From: an uncultured Actinoplanes sp.
GTDB lineage: Bacteria; Actinomycetota; Actinomycetes; Mycobacteriales; Micromonosporaceae
Reading direction: 5' to 3'
Length of the DNA: 12,981 nt
NCBI GenBank assembly: GCA_934667465.1
Contig: CAKUMG010000070.1
Coordinates: 1-12,981, forward strand
Shown: positions 1 through 4,803 of the stretch, piece after piece
How the letters are laid out: each line of letters begins with the position of its first letter
Numbering within the stretch: the first letter of the stretch is position 1
The notes under the pieces: model-generated
Told to the model about the DNA's origin: nothing
The model's database searches: none
The model's input: only the letters and a program-made list of their open reading frames with translations
Program-made: the position numbers and the translations under genes

Positions 1-111
1 GGGCAGCACGTCGCGGTCGATGACAACCACTTCGTCGTACGCCTCCCGCAGCGCCCGCGCCGCGAACAGCCCGCCGAACGACGCCCCGATGATCACCGCG
101 CGCCGGCTCAC
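1..111 (-). CDS. FAD-dependent oxidoreductase / monooxygenase, N-terminus only
   Basis: Only the first 37 codons lie in the window and the gene runs off the left edge. The translation begins SRRAVIIGASFGGLFAARAL and continues to VVVIDRD. This is the beta-alpha-beta dinucleotide-binding fold of class A flavoprotein monooxygenases and related FAD oxidoreductases: a hydrophobic strand, a Gly-rich turn (G-A-S-F-G-G), a helix, then a second strand ending in an acidic residue that would hold the FAD ribose. I place the start at the GTG of position 111; another in-frame GTG lies two codons upstream at 117. A purine-rich GGAGG-type ribosome-binding site sits at about 118-130. It follows the tRNA unit on the same strand. 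The substrate cannot be told from this fragment, and a non-hydroxylating oxidoreductase is also possible. Confidence 0.72.
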   Translation of the reverse strand, partial: MSRRAVIIGASFGGLFAARALREAYDEVVVIDRDVLP

Positions 112-148
112 ACGCACCCTCCCCCCTCCGGGGTCCGGTCGTGGACTC

Positions 149-172
149 CCGCCGCCCGAACGTGGGCGACGG
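149..172 (-). terminator. GC-rich hairpin downstream of the tRNA unit, possible U-less terminator
   Basis: On the minus strand, arms 164-172 and 149-157 pair over 9 bp (one G-U) around a 6-nt loop. It lies between the last tRNA (ending at 217) and the oxidoreductase start (111). No T-run follows, so it could be a U-less terminator, an RNA-processing block or simply GC-rich chance pairing. Confidence 0.3.
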
Positions 173-216
173 GCGCGGATCGGTTGCCTGGGAATGACCT
201 GCGTCACATTGGATCG

Positions 217-292
217 TGGTCGCAGGCCCCGGTGTCGAACCGGGCGGACCGCCCTTATGAGGGGCGGGCGGGCAGCCAACGCCCCGCCTGCG
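217..292 (-). tRNA. tRNA with CAT anticodon (Met-like), atypical core
   Basis: Read on the minus strand this folds as a full-length 76-nt tRNA. The 7-bp acceptor stem CGCAGGC/GCCTGCG is perfect. The 5-bp anticodon stem CGCCC/GGGCG carries loop CTCATAA, giving anticodon CAT at 257-259. There is a 5-nt variable loop, a perfect T arm CCCGG-TTCGACA-CCGGG, discriminator A73 and an encoded CCA. The D arm is unusual: the 19 nt of positions 8-26 read GG-GGCG-TTGGCTGCC-CGCC. So there is no T8, no A14 and no spacer base before the anticodon stem. Initiator hallmarks are absent (no mismatch at 1:72; the anticodon stem is C29-31/G39-41, reversed from the initiator pattern). It could be an elongator tRNA-Met variant, a tRNA-Ile that needs lysidine, or a tRNA-like or decaying gene. 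It is the last member of the tRNA unit. Confidence 0.68.
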
Positions 293-296
293 GGAG

Positions 297-369
297 TACG
301 CCACCGGGGACTCGAACCCCGAACACGTCGGTTAAGAGCCGACTGCTCTACCCATTGAGCTAGTGGCGC
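297..369 (-). tRNA. tRNA-Lys (anticodon CTT)
   Basis: This is a canonical cloverleaf on the minus strand. The acceptor GCGCCAC/GTGGCGT has a G-U pair at 1:72. T8 and A9 are present, the D arm is GCTC...GAGC with GG in the loop, and the anticodon stem GTCGG/CCGAC encloses loop CTCTTAA, so the anticodon is CTT (reads AAG). The T arm is CGGGG-TTCGAGT-CCCCG with discriminator A73. No CCA is encoded, so it must be added after transcription. It sits 21 nt downstream of tRNA-Arg, and that spacer holds a perfect 6-bp hairpin (371-376/382-387). It lies 4 nt upstream of the CAT tRNA, so the three are very probably one precursor transcript. Confidence 0.95.
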
Positions 370-390
370 CCGGCCTTCTCGAGGCCGCCG

Positions 391-464
391 TGTCCCCAGC
401 AGGAATCGAACCTGCGGCCTCGACGTTCGTAGCGTCGCGCGCTGTCCAGCTGCGCCATGGGGAC
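391..464 (-). tRNA. tRNA-Arg (anticodon ACG)
   Basis: This is a canonical 74-nt tRNA on the minus strand. The acceptor GTCCCCA/TGGGGAC is perfect, the D arm is GCGC...GCGC, and the anticodon stem CGACG/CGTCG encloses loop CTACGAA, so the anticodon is ACG. The T arm is GCAGG-TTCGATT-CCTGC and the discriminator is A; no CCA is encoded. After A34-to-inosine editing, this tRNA is normally the only bacterial decoder of CGU, CGC and CGA. Its mature 5' end lies only 2 nt after the T-run of an intrinsic terminator, and I find no promoter between the two. It therefore probably depends on read-through from the promoter at 601-629. Confidence 0.96.
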
Positions 465-466
465 AG

Positions 467-493
467 AAAAAAGCCGCCATCGGAAATGGCGGC
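467..493 (-). terminator. Strong intrinsic terminator in the leader of the tRNA unit
   Basis: On the minus strand a perfect 8-bp stem (486-493 with 473-480, GCCGCCAT/ATGGCGGC) closes a 5-nt loop and is followed directly by six T (472-467). This is a classical Rho-independent terminator. It cannot be the normal end of the tRNA transcript because it lies immediately upstream of tRNA-Arg. It terminates either the TRAP operon, a short independent leader or small RNA, or, as a regulated attenuator, the tRNA unit itself. The first two bases of its 5' arm can also pair with GCGGC at the end of the small ORF, which would compete with the terminator stem. Confidence 0.85.
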
Positions 494-508
494 GGCAGAC
501 CTCGGTGA

Positions 509-547
509 TCAGCCGCGCAATCGTCGCTTCGTGCGCTTGCCCATCAT
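509..547 (-). CDS. Putative 12-residue Lys/Arg-rich leader peptide
   Basis: The ORF encodes MMGKRTKRRLRG and then TGA. A ribosome-binding site GGAGGG lies 8 nt before the first ATG (second ATG at 544). Six of the 12 residues are Lys or Arg. The codons are AAG twice, CGC twice and a tandem CGA-CGA. Every one is read by the two tRNAs encoded just downstream: AAG by tRNA-Lys(CTT), and CGC and CGA by inosine-modified tRNA-Arg(ACG). CGA is normally rare in such high-GC genomes, so the tandem pair should slow ribosomes. The ORF begins about 47 nt after the predicted transcription start and ends 16 nt before the terminator stem. I infer a regulatory leader peptide. Being so short it could be fortuitous, and I recognise no known protein of this sequence. 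Confidence 0.5.
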   Translation of the reverse strand: MMGKRTKRRLRG

Positions 548-600
548 CGTGGCCACCCTCCGGTCCGTTCCCTCTGGAGCCTTTCTGCCTGACACAGACA

Positions 601-629
601 ACTGTAGGGACCGGACCGGGGCGGCTCAA
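601..629 (-). promoter_or_regulatory. Sigma-70-type promoter for leader and tRNA unit
   Basis: On the minus strand a -35 element TTGAGC (624-629) and a -10 element TACAGT (601-606) are separated by exactly 17 bp. Transcription would start near 594, just after the stop codon of the TAXI gene (635) and about 130 nt before the end of the terminator. The spacer contains GGACCGGA (608-615 on the plus strand), matched by an inverted TCCGGTCC at 559-566 that overlaps the leader next to the ribosome-binding site. Confidence 0.65.
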
Positions 630-634
630 CGCAT

Positions 635-1633
635 TTACCGTGGTGCGCCCAGGTCGTCGAGCGCCTTGGCCGATCCACGGTGCACGGTGACCGGAGCCGT
701 GTCCCGCGCCTTCGCGAGATCGATCTCCTTGGCGGCAGCGTTCGCCTGTTCGAGCTGCGGCTTGCGTTCGAACAGGGCCTTCGTCAGCACGCACGCCACA
801 TCCGCGTCCAGGTTGTCGCGGACGAGCAGGAGATTGGGGACGACGACGGTGGGGACGTCGGCCGGGGTCTTGTACGTCGCCGCCGGGATCGTCCCCGCCT
901 CGTACACCGGATTGATCTTCTGCAGGTCCGGCAGGACGGTGGTGATGTCGAGGAAGCGCACCTGGTCGCCGGCGGTGGTGAGCAGGTCGGTGGCGCCCGG
1001 GGTGGGCAGCCCGCCGGACCAGAAGAACGCGTCGATCGTGCCGTCCTTCACGCCGTCGACGGTCTTCGCGAGGTCGAGCCGCTGCGCCTGGATGTCCGCG
1101 GCCGGATCGAGTCCCGCCGCGGTCAGCACCCGATTGGCGATCACTTCGGTGCCGGATTTGGGAGAGCCGGTGGAGACGCGTTTCCCGCGCATTCCGGCGA
1201 CGTCTTCGATGCCTGCGTCCGTACGGACGATGACCTGGGTGTAATTGGTGTGGATCCGGGAGAGCGCCTGGATGGGCTGGGCGGAGGCGAAGCTGTTGCG
1301 CCCCTCGACGGCATCGGCGGCGCTGTCCGCCAGCGAGAAGGCGACGTCGAATTCACCCGCGACGAGCTGCTGGATGTTCTGCACCGAGGCGCCGGTTTCG
1401 GAGGCCGTCGCCCTCACCTTGCCGCCCGCGGTCGCGCCGATCTGTTCGGCGTACGCGTTCCCGAGCGCGAAATAGACGCCCGTCGCATTGCCGGTCGCGA
1501 TGCCGATCCGGGTGTCGTCCGCGACCTCGCAGGTGACCTCGGCGCCGGTGTCGGTGCTCGCTTCGTCCTGCCGGCCGCCGCATCCGGCGAGCACGAGTGC
1601 GCCGGACGCCATCACTGCCAGAACCTTTCTCAT
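635..1633 (-). CDS. TAXI-family TRAP transporter solute-binding lipoprotein
   Basis: This 332-residue protein captures a substrate outside the cell and delivers it to the TRAP permease encoded just upstream. Residues 1-18 are a lipoprotein signal ending in the lipobox L15-A-G-C18, so the mature protein should be lipid-anchored at Cys18. The segment IGIATGNATGVYFALGNAYAE (from about residue 43) is the characteristic N-terminal motif of TAXI (TRAP-associated extracytoplasmic immunogenic) proteins, and STGSPKSGTE near residue 155 is the conserved central loop. Length is normal for the family. The ATG has a GGAAGG ribosome-binding site 8 nt upstream. The stop is followed at once by the promoter of the tRNA leader. 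The substrate is unknown; characterised TAXI proteins often handle glutamate or other organic acids. Confidence 0.9.
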   Translation of the reverse strand: MRKVLAVMASGALVLAGCGGRQDEASTDTGAEVTCEVADDTRIGIATGNATGVYFALGNAYAEQIGATAGGKVRATASETGASVQNIQQLVAGEFDVAFSLADSAADAVEGRNSFASAQPIQALSRIHTNYTQVIVRTDAGIEDVAGMRGKRVSTGSPKSGTEVIANRVLTAAGLDPAADIQAQRLDLAKTVDGVKDGTIDAFFWSGGLPTPGATDLLTTAGDQVRFLDITTVLPDLQKINPVYEAGTIPAATYKTPADVPTVVVPNLLLVRDNLDADVACVLTKALFERKPQLEQANAAAKEIDLAKARDTAPVTVHRGSAKALDDLGAPR

Positions 1634-1649
1634 GCGGTCCGCCTTCCGA

Positions 1650-1724
1650 TTCTTTGCCGCAGGGCCAGGGCTGCGGCGAGTGTCAGGTTCTTCTCCGCAG
1701 CGCCAGAGCTGCGGCGAGGGTCAG
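1650..1724 (-). repeat. 38-bp imperfect tandem duplication at the permease 3' end
   Basis: Bases 1650-1686 and 1688-1724 match at 32 of 37 positions with an offset of 38 bp. The upstream copy (1688-1724) encodes the in-frame permease C-terminus LTLAAALALRRR. The other copy encodes nearly the same peptide, LTLAAALALRQR, in another frame. Because 38 is not a multiple of 3, the duplication introduces the present stop at 1683. Confidence 0.85.
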
Positions 1725-3752
1725 GGCGATCGCACCGAGAGCGATCGTCAGCGGTGCCAGATAGAGCAGGAGCAGGCCCGCGGCCGCGCCCAGCACGCGG
1801 GCGACGGGACCGGCGGGGCCGATTCCGGGTACCCAGCCGCCGGTCGCCACGGCCAGTGCGATCACGGCGAGCGCCGCCACCGCGGTGGTCCACAGCACGT
1901 CCAGGACCGGGCCGCGGGCCAGCAGGTGCTCGCCCTGCTCGGTGAGCACGAACGCGATCGGCGCGAGGAACGCCGGCAGCGCGTACTTGAGGGCCTGCCA
2001 CATGGTCGGCACGGTGCGGCCGCCGGTGATGGCGCTGGCGCCGACCGCCGCCAGCGCTGTCGGGGGAGTCACCTCGGAGAGCACCGAGTAGTAGAAGACG
2101 AACATCGCCGCGGCGGGCGCCGGGACGCCGAGGGCCAGCAGGGCCGGCCCGATGATGACCCAGCCGATGATGAAGCTCGCGGTCACGGGAACCGCCAGGC
2201 CGAGGATCGCCAGCGCGACCGCCGCCAGGACGACGGTGAGCGCGAGCACCGCAGCGGGGTTGTCCGTGATCGCCTGCGCGCCGCTGACCAGCAGCGATGC
2301 CAACTGGGCGCCGAGGCCGGTCTTCGTCGTGGTCGCGGTGATGATGCCCGCCGCGGCGCAGACCGCCACCACCGGCAGCACTCCCCGTACGCCCGCCGCG
2401 AGCGCCTGGACTCCCCGGCGCGGTGTCAGCCGGGTGCGCCGGTCGAGGAAGGACAGCGCCGCCGCGAGCACGGTCGCGTACACGACCGACCGGGTGGCGC
2501 TCTGCCCCAGCGCCAGCAGCACCACGATCACGATCAGCGACGAGAAGTGGTAGCCGAACCGGGCGAGGAGCCGCCACGCGCTCGCCTTCGGCAGGTCGAC
2601 CGGGCGCACCTGGAAGCGCCGCGCGTCGATCTCCACCGCGAGCACGATGCCCAGGTAGTACAGCAGCGTGGGGATCATCGCCCAGCCGAGCACCGTCAGG
2701 TACGAGACCTCCAGGTACTCCGCGACGATGAACGCGGCCGCCCCCAGCGTCGGCGGCGACAGGATCGCCCCGACCCCGGCGGCCGCCAGCATGCCCCCGG
2801 CCTGCTCCGCCGGGTAGCCCGCGCGGCGCAACAGCGGCCAGGTCACCGCGCCGACGCTGACAGTGGTGGCCGTGCCGGAGCCGGAGACCGTGCCGAGCAA
2901 AAAGCCTGCTGCGACAGCCGTACGCCCGGCGGCGCCGCGCGACTTCCGGAAGGCCGCCACGGACAGGTCGACGAAGAACCTGCTCGCCCCCGAGAGGTCC
3001 AGGACGGCGCCGTAGATCGTGAACAGCACGATGTACGTGGCCGCGACGTCCAGCGGCGTCCCGTAGAACCCGCTGCCGGAGTTGTGGAGCGCGTCCACGA
3101 TCTGCGCGAAGTCCAGGCCCGCGTGGGCGACCCGCCAGCCCTGGGGGAGCAGCCCGCCGTAGTAGGCGTACGTGAGGAAGGCCAGGCAGACGATCGGCAG
3201 CGCGAGCCCGGTGGTCCGGCGGCAGGCCTCGACGACGAGCACGAGCAGGATCGCGCCGGCGATGACGTCTGCGGGTTCCAACAGGCCCTGGCGGTCCAGG
3301 AAGCCGTTGTAACCGCCGGTGGCCGGGTTCAGCGGATACAGGCACACCAGCAGGCAGGCGGCGCCCAGGATCCAGTCGGGGACCGTCGGACGGTCGCTCT
3401 TGCGGGTGTCGCTCCGGCGGGCTCTGCCTCGGTAGACAAGGAAGACGAGCGGCAGCGTGCCGGCCAGGAAGATGATCAGATAGAACTGGCTTCCCTGGGC
3501 CAGCGGGCGGAAGACCTGCCAGAGCACGAGCAGGGCCACGCCGGCCGCGACGACGGCGACCGCGGTGCCGATCCTGCCGGTGAGTGCGCGGGCCGGCAAC
3601 TCTTCGTCATCGTAATGAACAGCAGGTGGGTCGGCGGTTAACACAGTGGATGCTTGTGACACACTGCCGCCGGGCGAACCGGCGAAGATCGACTGGTCGT
3701 CCTCCGCTTGGCCGTCCTCCGCCGGGCCGTTCGGAGATCGACCGTCGGCCAT
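1683..3752 (-). CDS. TRAP transporter fused permease (4TM/12TM type)
   Basis: This 689-residue integral membrane protein is the fused small-plus-large permease that works with TAXI binding proteins, driven by an ion gradient. After a hydrophilic, acidic N-terminus of about 55 residues come many hydrophobic segments. Family motifs include GGYNGFLDRQG, FLLGTVSGSGTATTVSVGAVTWPLLRRAGY, AGGMLAAAGVGAILSPPTLGAAAF and FYYSVLSEVTPPTALAAVGA. The ATG at 3752 has no Shine-Dalgarno sequence, but a -10-like TACGGT ends 7 nt upstream, which fits a leaderless mRNA. Leu38 is a TTA codon in an unusually AT-rich N-terminal stretch. The C-terminus ends in RRRT because of a 38-bp duplication; without it the frame would read through to RQRIGRRTA and overlap the TAXI start as ATGA. 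The 50-bp gap now separates it from the TAXI gene. Confidence 0.92.
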   Translation of the reverse strand: MADGRSPNGPAEDGQAEDDQSIFAGSPGGSVSQASTVLTADPPAVHYDDEELPARALTGRIGTAVAVVAAGVALLVLWQVFRPLAQGSQFYLIIFLAGTLPLVFLVYRGRARRSDTRKSDRPTVPDWILGAACLLVCLYPLNPATGGYNGFLDRQGLLEPADVIAGAILLVLVVEACRRTTGLALPIVCLAFLTYAYYGGLLPQGWRVAHAGLDFAQIVDALHNSGSGFYGTPLDVAATYIVLFTIYGAVLDLSGASRFFVDLSVAAFRKSRGAAGRTAVAAGFLLGTVSGSGTATTVSVGAVTWPLLRRAGYPAEQAGGMLAAAGVGAILSPPTLGAAAFIVAEYLEVSYLTVLGWAMIPTLLYYLGIVLAVEIDARRFQVRPVDLPKASAWRLLARFGYHFSSLIVIVVLLALGQSATRSVVYATVLAAALSFLDRRTRLTPRRGVQALAAGVRGVLPVVAVCAAAGIITATTTKTGLGAQLASLLVSGAQAITDNPAAVLALTVVLAAVALAILGLAVPVTASFIIGWVIIGPALLALGVPAPAAAMFVFYYSVLSEVTPPTALAAVGASAITGGRTVPTMWQALKYALPAFLAPIAFVLTEQGEHLLARGPVLDVLWTTAVAALAVIALAVATGGWVPGIGPAGPVARVLGAAAGLLLLYLAPLTIALGAIALTLAAALALRRRT

Positions 3753-3759
3753 GTGTCGG

Positions 3760-3787
3760 ACCGTACTATGCGGGAAGCGTTTTGTAA
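3760..3787 (-). promoter_or_regulatory. Candidate promoter of the TRAP operon, leaderless
   Basis: On the minus strand TTACAA (3782-3787) and TACGGT (3760-3765) are separated by 16 bp, and the -10 ends 7 nt before the ATG. That places the transcription start at or beside the start codon, consistent with the missing ribosome-binding site. The -35 lies inside the palindrome at 3783-3799, so a protein bound there should repress the operon. Confidence 0.45.
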
Positions 3788-3799
3788 CCGTCGGTTACA
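3783..3799. promoter_or_regulatory. Perfect palindromic operator TGTAACC-GTC-GGTTACA
   Basis: This is a 17-bp perfect inverted repeat (7-bp arms, 3-bp centre) in the divergent region between the TRAP permease and the phosphatidyltransferase. Size and symmetry are typical of TetR- or GntR-type repressor sites. It overlaps the candidate -35 of the TRAP operon. A wider pair, GTACTA (3763-3768) and TAGTAC (3811-3816), flanks it almost symmetrically. No regulator gene of that type lies in the window. Confidence 0.7.
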
Positions 3800-3873
3800 T
3801 GATCGATCTGTAGTACCGTCTCAAAACCGGCAAAACAGTTTCCGGGGTCGGGGCCGGAGCGTTGATTGGGGTT

Positions 3874-4770
3874 ATGGTGCGACGCTCATCGCTGCAGGAA
3901 ATCCGCGAGCTTACTTACAAGCCCAAGGATGCCTGGTGGACGGTTCTGCTGGTGGATCCCGTGGCCGCGCGGCTGGTGTGGCTCGTCGCCCCCTACCGGT
4001 GGATCACGCCGAACCTGCTCACCGGTGTGGCCACCATCCTCGGCCTGGGCTCGGCGTTCGCGTTCGCGATGCAGGACCGCTGGTGGGTCGTGGCCGGCGC
4101 GGTGCTGTTCCACCTGAGCTTCATCGTCGACTGCATGGACGGCAAGATCGCCCGGCTCAACGGCACCGGGTCGATGTTCGGCACCTGGCTCGACTTCATG
4201 TTCGACCGGGTCCGCGTCTTCATCTGCGCGCTCGCCCTCTTCGGCGGGCAGTACGCGCGGACGGACGACATCACCTACATGTACGTCATGATCGCCATGG
4301 TCTTCCTCGACCTGTTCCGCTACGTCAACGGCGCCCAGATGGGCCGGGTCCGCGCCTCCATGCGCGAGCAGATCGAGGCCGCCCGCGGCCCGGTCGACCC
4401 GGCGCCCGCCGCGGAACCGTTCGCCGAGGGCGCCGCCACGCAGGTCAAGCGCGGCCTGCGGTCGCGCATCGGCCGCGCGCTCGCCGCGCACCGGATCCGC
4501 ACCCACCTGTTCAGCGGCATCGAGTTCGAGATGACCGTCTTCATCATCGCCCCGCTGACCTTCCTCGTCGCTGCCCGCGACGGCTGGATCATCCCGGTCT
4601 CGCTGGCCGCCGGCGCGCTCCTCCTGGTCTTCGAGCTCCGCCTCATCTACCGCCTCTGGCAGGCCACCCGCGCCTTCCCGGTCGCGCTGGCCAAGGCGCA
4701 GGCCGAGGGCGAGCTCAAGGCCGCCGAGCGTGCGGCCCGCTTCGACCTCCCGCAGCCCGTCCAGTCCTGA
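3874..4770 (+). CDS. CDP-alcohol phosphatidyltransferase family protein
   Basis: The 298-residue membrane enzyme should transfer a phosphate-linked group between a CDP-alcohol and an acceptor alcohol, a central step in phospholipid head-group synthesis. The complete family signature D-x2-D-G-x2-A-R-x8-G-x3-D-x3-D is present: Asp86, Asp89, Gly90, Ala93, Arg94, Gly103, Asp107 and Asp111. These residues bind the metal and the CDP group. Hydrophobic helices flank the motif, and a pair follows near residues 230-265. A hydrophilic, Ala/Pro-rich insertion at about 150-195 splits the helices. I chose the ATG at 3874; a TTG at 3862 and a GTG at 3877 are possible, and no start has an ideal ribosome-binding site. 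The acceptor (inositol phosphate, glycerol phosphate or other) cannot be fixed. It faces the desaturase gene convergently. Confidence 0.9.
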   Translation: MVRRSSLQEIRELTYKPKDAWWTVLLVDPVAARLVWLVAPYRWITPNLLTGVATILGLGSAFAFAMQDRWWVVAGAVLFHLSFIVDCMDGKIARLNGTGSMFGTWLDFMFDRVRVFICALALFGGQYARTDDITYMYVMIAMVFLDLFRYVNGAQMGRVRASMREQIEAARGPVDPAPAAEPFAEGAATQVKRGLRSRIGRALAAHRIRTHLFSGIEFEMTVFIIAPLTFLVAARDGWIIPVSLAAGALLLVFELRLIYRLWQATRAFPVALAKAQAEGELKAAERAARFDLPQPVQS

Positions 4771-4774
4771 CCCG

Positions 4775-4789
4775 GCCGCCCCGCGCGGC
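4775..4789. terminator. Weak hairpin between convergent genes
   Basis: GCCGC (4775-4779) and GCGGC (4785-4789) can form a 5-bp stem with a 5-nt loop in the 33-bp gap between the phosphatidyltransferase and desaturase stop codons. No T-run follows on either strand, so its role as a shared terminator is uncertain. Confidence 0.25.
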
Positions 4790-4803
4790 GTTCGTGTGCC
4801 GGC

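Noticed and set aside
360..794. 144-residue minus-strand open frame containing MAQLDSARRYERRGRRFDSCWGH
   Set aside because: It reads straight through the terminator and tRNA-Arg. That peptide is simply translated tRNA-Arg sequence, a common mis-annotation.
1630..3345. 571-residue minus-strand open frame overlapping the permease
   Set aside because: It is the wrong frame, with Arg/Gly/Pro-rich translation. Only its last 21 codons are meaningful, as the remnant of the ancestral permease C-terminus after the 38-bp duplication.
1488..3641. 717-residue plus-strand open frame
   Set aside because: It is antisense to the TRAP permease, very rich in Arg, Gly, Asp and Gln with no domain pattern, as expected for a shadow frame in GC-rich DNA. 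The minus-strand permease has clear family motifs.
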